Made by a program: the position numbers and the translations under genes. From the NCBI GenBank assembly GCA_949317995.1, contig OX439050.1, positions 558,001 to 622,000 on the forward strand: a DNA stretch of 64,000 nt. The letters run 5' to 3'. The DNA comes from Acholoe squamosa. Taxonomy: Eukaryota > Annelida > Polychaeta > Phyllodocida > Polynoidae. The notes beneath the pieces were generated by a model. It was given only the letters and a program-made list of their open reading frames with translations. It had not been told where the DNA came from and did no database searches. This document shows, piece by piece, positions 1 through 10,230 of this stretch. How positions within the stretch are numbered: the stretch's first letter is position 1; each line of letters starts with the position of its first letter.

Positions 1-6
1 AAGGCT

Positions 7-688
7 TTGGCAAAGGGTAAGGTCGATCCTGTGTCGGCGAAGGCACAGAAGCAGACGGGGAGGCGGCAGTCACAGGCAGGGCATCAGGTACAGTCGGGTC
101 AGGATTCACAGGCAGGTCAGCAGACGCCGTTGGGGCAGAAGTTACAGGTTGGGCAGAAGGCAGAGTCGGGGCAGGATGGAACACGTCTAGGATCGGACGG
201 TGCACCTCTGCTGTGCACAGTCTTCACCGAGAGTGCTCCTCCAACAGCTCCCCCCTGATCTTATACATCGTCTAAAGGAGGGTAAGCCAGTGTCTGTGTC
301 GCGTCTGTCTCTTCCACCACTTGGCGTGCCTGAAATGAAAAAGAGGAGAACAGAGGCTCAGGATGAAGTTGAATCATCAGCAAAGAAATACAAACAGGAC
401 AACGATGATGATGACAGTGTTACAAAGACAGCGGGGGCAAAGCCCCCGAAAAACAAAACAAAAGAAAAGGCTCCGACTGCCACTGCAGCACAGCAGTCGG
501 AGACAAAAGCGGCGTCCGCGGCGGGGGCGGCACAGGAGGGTCCGGGCCGGGAGGATCACGGTACATCTACTAAAAAGGCATCCACTACTCTAGGCTCAGT
601 CACAAACCGTAAAGACACCAAGAGAGGACGTGCCCTACGTTCTAGCAAAGGGATCGATTCATGGTTGACGGGATGGACGGCCAAATAG
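7..688 (+). pseudogene. Polinton low-complexity basic/acidic protein, left copy
   Basis: Two overlapping frames (7-258 and 200-688) together match the single protein read from 12600 to 11460 in the right arm. The sequence is low-complexity: Q/G-rich first, then a KKRR-type basic patch, a DDDD acidic tract, and an Ala/Lys-rich region ending in a short Trp-containing tail. Relative to the right arm about 2 bp are missing near 215, which breaks the frame. The right-arm TAG at 12077-12075 is a CAG (Gln) here, so each arm has a different lesion. The 3' end overlaps the integrase start by 28 nt. No enzymatic motif is visible; a core or scaffold role in the virion is only a guess. Confidence 0.55.
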
Positions 689-1904
689 CTCCCCCTCAAG
701 AGGGTCCACCTCTAAATAGACCCAGAGGACTGGGAATAGGAGGTGTCCCTTCCAGCTTAGCGAGACCTCCCAAACCTGCATCACACCAGGAGTTGGACGA
801 CTATCTCAGATCTGTCTTCTTTGACAGAGACAATCCGGGTACTTATGGTGGGGCTAGTGCCGTCTATAGAACAGTTAGGAGAGAAGGCAAGTACACCATT
901 TCATTGAAGAAGATCAAGGATTGGTTGCAAAGGCAGTCTTCTTACAGTCTGTTCCGTCCTGCCAGGAAGCATTTCCCTCGTCCCCGAGTCATAGCGAGCT
1001 CTAAAGACCAGCAATTAGATTGTGACACGCTTAATATGTCCTTCTACAGAGAAAGCAACAAGGGTTATGGGTACATCCTAGTCTGCATTGACATCTTTAC
1101 TAGGTACCTGTACACTAGACCTCTTACCGCTCTGAGGGGAATCAATGTCAAAGAAGCATTCGAAGATATCTTCAAGTACAACTCAAAGCCTGAAAAAATC
1201 CGCTCGGATGCGGGTTTAGAATTTAACAACAGCATAACAAAGGAGTATTTCAAGTCGCAAGGAATCAAGCATTTCGTCACTACTAACGAGGTGAAAGCCT
1301 CCTACGCAGAAAGGGTAATTCAAAGTTTAAGAGGTCGCATAGCCAGACTCATCAAGGCGAGACATTCATTTGATTGGCAGAGTCATTTACAAGAACTCAC
1401 AGACGCTTACAACAGCTCTGAACATAGGTCTATTGGAACCACCCCCCTGAATGCCATGTGTGTTATAGACACCCCAGAGTTGTGGAGGAGGCAATACCTA
1501 GAGGACGACCGAGCTACTCGCACAGGTCCCCACAAACTACCTTATGAATTTGAATTGGGTGACAGGGTCAGAATGTCTTATCTGACCGCAGTTACGACGA
1601 GTCTTGGAGCAGGACTATATACACAGTCACTCACCGGCGACTGAACCAGGGTTACCAAAGTTTTCGTGTCAAAGATATGGACAACGAGATGATAGAGGGC
1701 TGGTTCTACAGAGAGGAACTCCAGAGAGTCAGTCAAGAGGGAGATGCAGATGAAATTTTCGAGGTAGATAAGATCTTGAAAAGGTGTACAGTGGGCTCCA
1801 GGAATTCAAGGAGGGAAGAGATGCTGGTCTCTTGGATAGGTCATTCACCCAAGTACAACACATGGATAAAAGCAGACCAACTTTTCGACCTAGTTCAGAA
1901 CTGA
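661..1904 (+). pseudogene. Polinton rve-family integrase with chromodomain, left copy (frameshifted)
   Basis: Retroviral-type DDE integrase of a Polinton/Maverick. The core shows the first Asp in QLDCDTLNM, the second in IRSDAGLEF and the Glu in ASYAERVIQSL. A C-terminal chromodomain lies in 1677-1904 (EVDKILKRC, then LVSWIGHSPKYNTW). A 13-bp deletion at about 1586, present in full at 10549-10561 of the right arm, shifts the frame and separates the catalytic core (661-1644) from the chromodomain. One core residue also differs: DAGLEF here, DAGSEF in the right copy. The protein would insert the element's cDNA-like linear genome into the chromosome; this copy looks non-functional. Confidence 0.88.
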
Positions 1905-1926
1905 GAAGACAGTTCAAAGGGTTAAC

Positions 1927-2361
1927 ATGTACCTCTTTCTGTCCTCTGGTGATGGGACTGATTACTATCCTGATAACAAGTGGAATGACTTCACTGTTCA
2001 ACTACCCAATCCACGATATCTCAGCCGTGAATACGGATGGGAGATTGGATTGATTGACTTTTACATCAAGAGTGATAAAAAAGCAGGTAAGACAGCAGCC
2101 TCCAAAGTTATTCAGGTCCACTGTGACCAAGTGACAACATCTGTCATCAATGGTGTTGAAGACAGTGTTCTCTGTACAACCAGACTCAAAGACTGTGTGG
2201 GGATTGTTAAAACCTTTCCCCATCCTTGTTACATACCCTGTTTGGCCGAGAGACTGACTTTTCTCCATCTCTACTTAAGACATGAGGACGGGAAGACCCC
2301 CTCACTCGTCGACGGTCAGAGCTACGCTACAGTCCATGTGAGACGTGGCTGCAGTGAGTGA
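1927..2361 (+). pseudogene. Polinton-associated virion-type protein, left copy
   Basis: Starts MYLFLSSGDGTDYYPDNKW and continues with a motif of the form FTVQLPNPRYL...GWEIGLIDFYI. Proteins of this shape (a short strand, YYPDN, QLP, then WE.GL) recur beside Polinton capsid genes of invertebrates; I recognise the pattern but not a proven function, and minor capsid or penton-like is the likely reading. It begins 22 nt after the integrase stop. The left copy reads further than the right because a 1-bp indel near 2231 keeps the frame open. It then ends in a junction made by the about 300-bp deletion at about 2343. Confidence 0.6.
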
Positions 2362-2505
2362 GAAGGGTCGCAGTAAGACCTCTGGGAACAAGAAGAAAAA
2401 GGCTGGAAGTAGAACTGCCAATGCTAAAAAGACTATTAAAAGGTTAAGTACAGCCAGAAGTCGTCAGTCTGGTTCAAGTCGTACGTCTGGAAAGAAGTCC
2501 AAGTG
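2341..2505 (+). pseudogene. Remnant of Polinton basic protein, left copy
   Basis: Lys/Arg/Ser-rich coding remnant equal to the C-terminal third of the protein encoded at 9330-9773. The upstream two thirds were removed by an about 300-bp deletion whose endpoints share GAC. The peptide is SR- and KK-rich, consistent with a DNA-condensing core protein, but this is inferred from composition only. Confidence 0.6.
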
Positions 2506-2539
2506 ATCTATCTGTACTCTACTACACACCTTTACCAAG

Positions 2540-2860
2540 ATGATGAGATACAAACTTGAGAATGTTGAGGAAGGATGTACATCGCGCCTACAAGTTTTCA
2601 AACCCCCCCTCATGGAGACTGCTGTGCAAAACCATCATTGTCATCGCATCTATCCCAAGTCAGCCATCTCCCCAGGAGCACCAATCACCTTCAGATAAGA
2701 TGGAAATTCAGGGGCTTATGTAGACGGATCCAGCAGTCGTATGTTTGTATCTTTGAAGGTTCAAAAAACAGACGGCATGAAAGTTACAGCAGCTAATAAA
2801 GTTTCTCTGACCAATCGTCCACTGTCGTCAATATTTTCACAAGTGGACGTGACCTTCAAT
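2540..2860 (+). pseudogene. Polinton hexon-type major capsid protein, N-terminal part, left arm
   Basis: N-terminus of the double-jelly-roll major capsid protein. Adjacent ATGs lie at 2540 and 2543. The frame contains TAVQ...YPKSAISPGAPITF, then an in-frame TAA at 2696-2698, then a strand ending at SSIFSQVDVTFN, a segment typical of Polinton hexons. The same TAA exists in the right arm (9140-9138), so it predates the duplication. Coding homology ends at 2860 where the inverted duplication turns back. This is a broken structural gene. Confidence 0.8.
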
Positions 2861-2963
2861 ATTGACAAGGATTCATTCGAACAGATATCACCATACAATT
2901 GCGGTCAGCACATTTCAGAAATGACATCAGTAGATGGTTGTATAAGATTGTCTTTTGTCTCTA

Positions 2964-4015
2964 TTAATATTCCACTGTCACCTCCCTAGCCTGAGAGATT
3001 TTATAGGCTCCTGCTGAAACCATGTACAGTAAGCAGATCATAGGAGAGGCCAGGTTCTGTGAGAATTTCATCTCCAAGCGTGTTGAGGCCTTGCGGATGG
3101 TGGAGAATTGAAGCTTCCTCACATCTAGGTCATGCTGGGTCGAGAAGGCGTATATAGTGTTGTCCTGGCGGAAGGCGTCCTGTGTGATTCCATTGCCCTT
3201 GTTGCCTGCAATCTGTTGGAATGCTGCATAGACTTCAGCAAACCTCTTTTTTCCAAAGTCGGGCTGATACGGGGTTGCAGGGAAACTCTGTCCCCCGACT
3301 TGGAGTGACATGTAGTTGCAATTACAGTGTTGAAAGCGGAAGCTGTTAGCACTCTGCTTCCCTGAGTAAGCTCCAGCATCTATGAAACAGGCCAACACTA
3401 TGCTGGGCACCCTGTCAGCTAGAATCGAGTTGATACTGAACTGGTTCACCCCTGCCGGAATAATGTGCGACCTAACTGACGTCCGAGGATAGGCGTAGAG
3501 GATGTGTTTCTCCTTGAGGTCTTCAGCATGAGCAATCACCACTTCAGGCCTAGGTTCAACGAGGCAAATTTGGAGATGCATGGGTTCTATCACTACCTTG
3601 TACTTGGGGTCATCTGCAGCAGCTAGGAGTCTGAAAGGATCCGAACTCTGATGGAATACAAAGTTCACCGCGGTACCGTCGAGCAGCCAATGATCACACT
3701 TGTCCCAAAAGTCAACCCCCAAAGGTCCTGTGAAAGTTACCAGTTCACCAGCCTTGGTCAGTTCATACCTGTCAACCAATCCTGCATTGGCCTTGTCTGT
3801 GGCTGTGGGGTCCGTAGTCTCGACTGAACCTTTAGTGTCTGGATAGAATCCACTCTCTAACCAGATCGTTTCTTTGAATTCTTTGTTCTCAAACACCAAT
3901 GTGTCTAGATAGCACTTATACCGGTAGTTTGATCCCACATCAGGATTCAGGTTCTTCCCATTGAAGGTCACGTCCACTTGTGAAAATATTGACGACCTTT
4001 GGGGGTCAGAGAAAC
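2964..4015 (-). pseudogene. Polinton hexon-type major capsid protein, C-terminal part (loop plus arm end)
   Basis: About 350 codons open on the minus strand. They start with SSIFSQVDVTFNGKNLNP, followed by YRYKCYLDTLVF...ESGFYPDT, and later HDLDVRKLQF and a C-terminal ...AREVTVEY. This is the order of conserved segments in Polinton/Maverick hexon proteins of the F54H12.2 type. It continues the right-arm N-terminal piece at 9296-9036; the LINE at 4016-9035 separates the two. Beside the junction, the minus copy lacks 4 bp compared with the left arm, a further frameshift. Positions 2861-3959 are single copy and form the loop of the inverted duplication. The 100 bp after the stop show no recognisable gene. 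Confidence 0.82.
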
Positions 4016-4057
4016 CTGAACTAGTAGGCACCACATCTTGGTGTTATTTGTTCTAAG

Positions 4058-4714
4058 ATGCCCAACTTTAGGATTGTTATCATCTGTGATTCAAGGGGTA
4101 ACGGCCTCCAGACAAGGCTACATGTAAACCTGATCAAGATGGGGATAACAAATGTGACAGTGCACGTCTTCTACTATAGAGGGGCTACTATAGCACAGAC
4201 TGTAAGTAGGGCATTGAAAAAGCTAGAAGTACGACCAACCTATGATGTCATATACCTAATGACTGGCAGTAATAATCTGACCACACTCCTGGCACCTAGA
4301 AATACAGTGCCAAACTTTGATACAGCAGCAGACATTGTTTCTAGTTTCACTGTGGAATTCCAGGAAGCAAAAGAGGTACTAAAGCACTATGGCAGGGCAG
4401 TGGTGATATGCGAGATGGTGGGGATGAGTATGGATATTTACAACACCATGGGGGAACCATTCAGAGAGGAGCAGCGCGAGCTGAACAGGGCCATGGTACT
4501 GTTAGGCCCCATTGTACAGGCCATGAATAGGTCAGATAGACTCTCTACACCCCACATGACTCAGCAAGTCCATAAATCCCGACATGGGATCATGAGCCAT
4601 AGATATGCGGGCACAATGACTGATGGCCTACACTTCACCAACGCCACAAAAACCAAGTTCGCAAGAAATATTACCAGAACTTTTCTTGACAACATCCACC
4701 AAACCTGTAACTAA
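4058..4714 (+). CDS. LINE ORF1: SGNH/GDSL-type esterase-like protein
   Basis: A 218-codon intact frame. SGNH blocks are visible: block I as IICDSRGN (the usual GDS appears as CDS, keeping the Ser), block III as MTGSNNLT, and block V as DGLHFT with the catalytic Asp-x-x-His spacing. CR1-type LINEs often encode such an esterase domain in ORF1, sometimes with a PHD finger; no PHD finger is present. The start is 42 nt from the inferred 5' end of the element. Its biochemical role in retrotransposition is not settled; lipid or nucleic-acid association has been proposed for this family. Confidence 0.8.
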   Translation: MPNFRIVIICDSRGNGLQTRLHVNLIKMGITNVTVHVFYYRGATIAQTVSRALKKLEVRPTYDVIYLMTGSNNLTTLLAPRNTVPNFDTAADIVSSFTVEFQEAKEVLKHYGRAVVICEMVGMSMDIYNTMGEPFREEQRELNRAMVLLGPIVQAMNRSDRLSTPHMTQQVHKSRHGIMSHRYAGTMTDGLHFTNATKTKFARNITRTFLDNIHQTCN

Positions 4715-4804
4715 TAATGCAGTGGGAAAATGGGGATTTGATTAAGTTTAAATATATAGCCCATAGGTACAGGGTAAGATTTAGAGTAGAGAGTAAACTA
4801 CTAA

Positions 4805-5530
4805 GCCATGGAACTCATGGCCCTATGATAGGTTAAGGCTGGTACAATGCCGTGGAACTCATGGCGAAACTTTAAATGAGGGATCTTTTCTTTTCCTTTA
4901 AGTACCTGGGCTTAATTAAGTATTGTCTCTAACTGGTCGTGGGACTCATGACCCAGTATAGCACATATTCCTACTAACTATACTAACTACATATATAATA
5001 TGAGTAATTAGGAATTATACAATATGTGTAATCATAAGCTTAACTCATAAGTATATTAGCCAATAATTATTATTGGTCTTTAATATTTTCATATTTTATG
5101 CGAAGATAAACATGGACTATTATTGCTATTGAATATATGAACTTGATAAGTATGTATCATTTATGAATAATGCTTTTCACTGTCTTTATAGACTATATTG
5201 AAAGATTGGACTTCTTGAATATAGCATCACTGTTACATCGCTCACTTGGGAACAAGATGCTCATTATACAGGACTTTATGGCGATATGAAGCATGGGTAA
5301 TTGAACCCTAGAGACTGTGAGTACTAATTTACTGCTTATTATAATATGATGGACGTTGACAGCAGGGTACTCAGGATGTACACTTCTAATATTACTATTT
5401 CCCATATTGTACCAATAAAAATGATTTATTTCGAGTAGTGAGTGGATAGGTATAGGGAGGCTGACGTGGGACTCATAAAAGCCTATATTACCAGATTAAG
5501 GCTAGTTAGGGGCGTGGTACTCACGATGCC
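4805..5530 (+). repeat. Five dispersed copies of CGTGGRACTCATGRC-type motif in LINE spacer
   Basis: The motif occurs at 4805-4821, 4850-4865, 4937-4952, 5465-5477 and 5512-5530. The first copy is itself palindromic in part (CCATGGAACTCATGG). The spacer between ORF1 and ORF2 (4715-5825) is AT-rich and has no open frame of note. Confidence 0.7.
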
Positions 5531-5740
5531 TAAATTGTACTAGCAAAGTCTGTCTGTTTGATATTATACTTGTATAATAAATTACTAACAACCATTTATT
5601 GTTGACAATTTGAATTGTATTGTGTGTTTTCTTTAAACATGGAAAATAGAGTATATATAAGGGCTGTAGAAGTCCCGCCTTGCACTCATTGAAGGAGAAT
5701 CAACAGTATGTTTGGGACTCCTGATTTGAAAGGTGCAGAG

Positions 5741-5787
5741 ATTGGGGGGGGAATGGGGGGAGGGGGTGAGGGAGTAGGGATGGGGTA
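5741..5787 (+). other. G-rich tract before LINE ORF2
   Basis: Successive G runs (including G8, G6 and G5) separated by A/T/GA fall 40-85 nt upstream of the ORF2 ATG at 5826. The arrangement could form a G-quadruplex in the RNA or DNA. Whether it matters for ORF2 translation is unknown. Confidence 0.5.
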
Positions 5788-5825
5788 TACTGACATACCA
5801 ACTATTGAGCTTATTACAACATTAA

Positions 5826-8602
5826 ATGGGAGACAGCCTTAGGATCCCTGGAAGGGGCTTGCATCTTGTTCATCACAATTTTAGGAGTATTAAGTCGATA
5901 GAGCGGATGACCGATGCTAGGATATTGGTAGAAGGATCTAATGCTAGTGTTTATACCTTCTCTGAATCATGGTTAACAGAGGATTTGAGTAATAATGATG
6001 CAGCTGTAAGTGGATACTCACTCATAAGGCATGACAGAAATATACTCAATCCTGATAACACATTAAAGACAGGGGGGGGGGTGTAGGTATGTATATACGT
6101 AACTCAATAACATACTCACAGTCAGGTCTCATGGATTACAATACTATGTCCCCAGATATGGAGAGTATATGGGTGAAACTATTTAAACAACCAAAAAGAC
6201 CTGATTATTGGAACAGTATATCGACCCCCTGATGGAAATCTAGGAAGGTGTTTGAACCTACTGACAACTCAATTAGCCACTATTAGAGAGGATAATGCTG
6301 AAGAGATTGTCATTATGGGTGATTTTAATGCAAACTACCTGGACCCAGACTTAAAAACACAAATAAAGGTTTTTGAGGGAGCAGTGGGCCTAAAACAATA
6401 TGTTGATAAACCAACGAGAAAGAAGACATGCTTGGATTTGGCCTTTTCTGATTGTCCCCATATATATGAAGCAAAACTCCTGGATTACAATTTAAGTGAT
6501 CATTCCCCTATTGTACTCACTAGGAAGAAATTAAGGGAGAGATACGTACGAAAACAGTTTGAGGGAAGGTCTTACAGATACTACAGCAAAGCAGTAATGC
6601 AGGAGACACTAAGGGACTGGGACTGGACGGATCTCCATCACACTAGGGAGGTGGACGTAGCTTGGGATATATTACTATCTGCCATTTCACCAGTCCTTAA
6701 TAATATGTGCCCAATTAGGAAACATCAATTAAGGGATAAAAAGGCAGCTTGGATGACAGAAGAGTTGATTCAAAAAGTTAGGGAGAAAAATGAAGCATGG
6801 AAAAAGGCTAGATTGAGTGGGTTAGAGGAAGATATTAAATTGTCTAACACATTAAGGAATAGATCTAAGAACGCTAACACCAGAGCCATGCAGAGATTTA
6901 TTACTAATAAATCTGTAAAGGAACCCAAGCAATTTTGGCAAGCAATGGAAGAAATTCTACCCTCTAAAAACAATGACCTGGTCATGAACTTACTAAAGGA
7001 TGGTAAACCTATAGATCATTCTGGAACAGCTGATTATGTAAACCAATACTTTGCAACCATTGGTAGCAAATTGGCAGGCAAGTTCAATAATAATTGGGAG
7101 TATGTAGGGCTAAGGGCTAATACATTCATGCCAGAAATACGGGTAGAACTTGAGGATATGGTTAAGGTTATTAAGACAATTGATACTACTAAATCATCAG
7201 CAGTAGAGAATATTCCCTCTAAAATACTCAAGGATTGTTTTGAGGCTATCCCTGAGAAGCTGCAGTACATATTCAATCTGTCTTTAACCACTGGTATATT
7301 CCCTACTAAATGGAAGGAGACTATAGTTAAACCCTTACCTAAGAGTGGTGACTTATCAGAGGTGAGCAATTGGAGACCAGTGGCCAATATTCCTTTACCA
7401 GGAAAGCTATTGGAAAGGATAGTTCATTCAAAATGTTCAGAGTACCTGGAATCTAATGATTTGTTAAACAAAGACCAGGGTGGGTTTAGAAAGGGACATT
7501 CCACTGTCACAACTGTTGCAAACTTTACTGATAAAATATTTGAGGGAATGAATAACCAAAAACCAACATTGGCAACATTTGTTGATATGTCAAAAGCATT
7601 TGACATGGTAAACCACCCTATATTGCTTAAGAAATTAGAATTTCTGGGTATTAGAGGTACTACACTGAACTGGATCAAGAGCTATCTTAATCAACGTACA
7701 CTAAAGGTAGTGGCCAATGGTATAACCTCAACTGCTAGGATGTTGTCCTGTGGAGTGCCTCAGGGTTCCATAATGGGACCATTGTTATTTTTAGTATATG
7801 CAAATGATATTACAGGGTTGTTAAAGAAATGTGATATTAGTACATATGCAGACAACACAGTAATTTATTACGATGGTGTCATATGAATAAGCTATCACTA
7901 AACCCCAAAAAAACTGTGGGAATGCTATTTGGTACGAAACATGTTTTGTCCAGAATCAATATCCCAGAGTTAAAAATTGACTTTACTCCTATTACTATGT
8001 CTTCGGACTTTAAATATCTGGGAATTGTTTTGGACAGCAAGTTGACGTACAACAAACAAATACAAAGGATGATACAGCTAGCCTCACATAAGGTGTATTT
8101 GTTGGCACGTATAAGAAAATACATATCAGTAAAACAAGCGGTGCAAATTTACAAAAGTAAGGAGCTAACGTACCTAGAGTCTGGTGATGTATTGGTGGAA
8201 GAAGCTAATGAAGGGCTAATAAAAAAATTACAATATATACAGAATAGAGGATTGAGTATAGCACTGAGAGCACCACCACGTACTAGAATAGATAGGCAGC
8301 ACTCCCTCGCGAAGCTGAACAAGCTAAGTGAGAGAAGAGCAGCCCATGTATTAAGCCAGGCCCATAGGAAAGTTACAAAGGGTATTGGGCTAGTGATAGC
8401 ACCTAGGGAAACAAGACTACATGACGGTCCTGTACTCGCCCAAAATATGCATAATAACAGGTCATATACTCGAAGTTTAAACTTCAAATGTGCCCAGTTA
8501 TGGAATAATCTTGAACTGCAGGAAAGGCTCATAGCTACCACAAGCAAGTTTAAGAAGAAACAGGTGAGCAAGCTCAGTAAGTTAAGAGATAATTACAGGT
8601 AG
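5826..8602 (+). pseudogene. LINE ORF2: endonuclease-reverse transcriptase (broken)
   Basis: An APE-type endonuclease is followed by RT. Endonuclease motifs include HHNFRSI near the start, GTVYRPP, IVIMGDFNANY and SDHSPIV. RT motifs include WRPVANIPLPGKLLERIV, DQGGFRKGHST, FVDMSKAFDMVNH and GVPQGSIMGPLLFLVYANDI. Breaks are a frameshift at the G10 run (about 6070-6079), a second near 6190, and a deletion at about 7885 that removes the segment between the catalytic box and the thumb. The catalytic YADD is YADN, a loss of one metal-binding Asp. The tail continues in 7883-8602. Confidence 0.88.
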
Positions 8603-9035
8603 ACACGTTAGTTGTACCTATAGGTTATTTTTTAGCTGGTTATATGTCAAGTAACCCTATAATCCTGTTACACCTTTTCTGACTCCTCGCATTTAATTCT
8701 AAAATTTACTACACATTTATTAAATGCGTGTCATTAATGTAATTACTAAAATGAGGCACAATAGTGTGCATAATTGCACAATCCATCATCAGTACTATTT
8801 CTAAACAAGTATCTATTTGAGCACTAAAATGCAATTTGGTGCCAGACTATCCAACTACTGCTACATTAAGAAGTATATATAATTAGTTTGGATGTGTGTA
8901 ATATCCACTCACTACTCAGCTTTATGTAATTACCAACATACAAATATGCACGGCTGGAGCCCGATGCAAAGAGGATCAACTGAACCTTCTCGTACCTCCA
9001 GAATAAATAATAGTCACAAAAAAAAACAAAAAAAC

Positions 9036-9296
9036 TTTATTAGCTGCTGTAACTTTCATGCCGTCTGTTTTTTGAACCTTCAAAGATACAAACATACGAC
9101 TACTGGATCCGTCTACATAAGCCCCTGAATTTCCATCTTATCTGAAGGTGATTGGTGCTCCTGGGGAGATGGCTGACTTGGGGTAGATGCGATGACAATG
9201 ATGGTTTTGCACAGCAGTCTCCATGAGGGGGGGTTTGAAAACTTGTAGGCGCGATGTACATCCTTCCTCAACGTTCTCAAGTTTGTATCTCATCAT
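9036..9296 (-). pseudogene. Polinton hexon-type capsid protein, N-terminal part, right arm
   Basis: Minus-strand equivalent of 2540-2800. It starts at the paired ATGs (9296-9291), has the in-frame TAA at 9140-9138, and is cut at 9036 by the LINE's A-rich tail. The remainder of the gene resumes at 4015 beyond the LINE. Position 9138 is the decisive shared lesion linking the two arms. Confidence 0.8.
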
Positions 9297-9329
9297 CTTG
9301 GTAAAGGTGTGTAGTAGAGTACAGATAGA

Positions 9330-9773
9330 TCACTTGGACTTCTTTCCAGACGTACGACTTGAACCAGACTGACGACTTCTGGCTGTACTTAACCTTTTAA
9401 TAGTCTTTTTAGCATTGGCAGTTCTACTTCCAGCCTTTTTCTTCTTGTTCCCAGAGGTCTTACTGCGACCCTTCTCACTCACTGCAGCCACGTCAAAGGA
9501 TACCTGTGATGCTGTTTGGATCCCATCGCCCATCTTCTCCCTTTCTTTCACCCTGTCTAGATTCTCCCTTACAGGTGAACCCAGCTCCTGCTTCAGGGAC
9601 TTTGTGAGATGCCCCTTGATTGTCTTTTGGCTCACAGAGGGTGTTTTGACCACATGAAACTGCTCTCCAGCCATGCCAGGAACGATCACTCTTTGTTTGC
9701 TTTTGTCATTGCTAGACTCGTTCACTCCCTTCTTCCAGGCCTCTACCTGAATCCCAATAGGAACCAGACCCAT
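9330..9773 (-). CDS. Polinton basic protein
   Basis: A 147-codon frame. The N-terminal half has mixed composition (GQHLTK-like, VVKTPSVS), and the C-terminal half is strongly basic with repeated KKKK, SR and RTS/SGSS runs. It lies between the virion-type protein and the capsid gene. Composition suggests a DNA-binding core protein. The left arm lost most of it. The true start is uncertain because it lies within the 3' part of the preceding frame, and the preceding gene may originally have been fused to it. Confidence 0.5.
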   Translation of the reverse strand: MGLVPIGIQVEAWKKGVNESSNDKSKQRVIVPGMAGEQFHVVKTPSVSQKTIKGHLTKSLKQELGSPVRENLDRVKEREKMGDGIQTASQVSFDVAAVSEKGRSKTSGNKKKKAGSRTANAKKTIKRLSTARSRQSGSSRTSGKKSK

Positions 9774-9878
9774 GCTTTTATCTCACCGTATGTCTCACGT
9801 GGACTGTAGTGTAGCTCTGACCGTCGACGAGTGAGGGGGTCTTCCCGTCCTCATGTCTTAAGTAGAGATGGAGAAAAG

Positions 9879-10208
9879 TCAGTCTCTCGGCCACACAGGG
9901 TATGAACAAGGATGGGGAAAGGTTTTAACAATCCCCACACAGTCTTTGAGTCTGGTTGTACAGAGAACACTGTCTTCAACACCATTGATGACAGATGTTG
10001 TCACTTGGTCACAGTGGACCTGAATAACTTTGGAGGCTGCTGTCTTACCTGCTTTTTTATCACTCTTGATGTAAAAGTCAATCAATCCAATCTCCCATCC
10101 GTATTCACGGCTGAGATATCGTGGATTGGGTAGTTGAACAGTGAAGTCATTCCACTTGTTATCAGGATAGTAATCAGTCCCATCACCAGAGGACAGAAAG
10201 AGGTACAT
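9879..10208 (-). CDS. Polinton-associated virion-type protein, right copy
   Basis: A 109-codon version of the 1927-2361 gene, identical for its first ~100 residues (MYLFLSSGDGTDYYPDNKW...). It ends early because a single base present in the left arm is missing near 9905. Which arm carries the ancestral frame is not clear, but continuation toward 9774 in the other frame resembles the left reading, so this copy is probably truncated. It starts 22 nt after the integrase stop. Confidence 0.55.
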   Translation of the reverse strand: MYLFLSSGDGTDYYPDNKWNDFTVQLPNPRYLSREYGWEIGLIDFYIKSDKKAGKTAASKVIQVHCDQVTTSVINGVEDSVLCTTRLKDCVGIVKTFPHPCSYPVWPRD

Positions 10209-10230
10209 GTTAACCCTTTGAACTGTCTTC

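Larger units (their letters stand above)
1..2860 (+). repeat. Left arm of inverted Polinton duplication
   Basis: This segment is the near-identical reverse complement of 12149 down to 9036 plus 4015-3960. Position 1 pairs with about 12149 and position 2860 with 3960. The arm carries the same genes as the right arm in opposite orientation. It differs by scattered substitutions, a 13-bp deletion at about 1586, an about 300-bp deletion at about 2343 and small indels. It enters the window already inside the element, so its full length is unknown. Homology stops abruptly at 2860/2861, next to a 9-bp inverted repeat (GTCAATATT at 2827-2835, AATATTGAC at 2858-2866). Confidence 0.9.
4016..9035 (+). 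mobile_element. Jockey-superfamily (CR1/L2-like) LINE inserted in the capsid gene
   Basis: The capsid gene is interrupted exactly here: left flank ends GAGAAAC (to 4015) and right flank resumes TTTATTAG at 9036, whereas the left arm reads straight through. Contents are a short 5' leader, an SGNH-esterase ORF1, a 1.1 kb spacer, an endonuclease-RT ORF2, a 430-bp 3' UTR and an A-rich tail (9018-9035). A target duplication of at most 4 bp (AAAC) is possible. Esterase-type ORF1 is a known feature of CR1-like elements. ORF2 is damaged, so this copy is dead. Confidence 0.88.

Noticed and set aside
377-559. Minus-strand frame rich in Cys/Arg opposite the low-complexity protein
   Set aside because: Shadow of the coding frame on the other strand; present in mirrored form in the right arm for the same reason.
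2741-2989. 82-codon plus-strand frame crossing the inversion junction
   Set aside because: The first 40 residues are capsid sequence and the rest is read-through of non-coding loop DNA, so it is not a gene.
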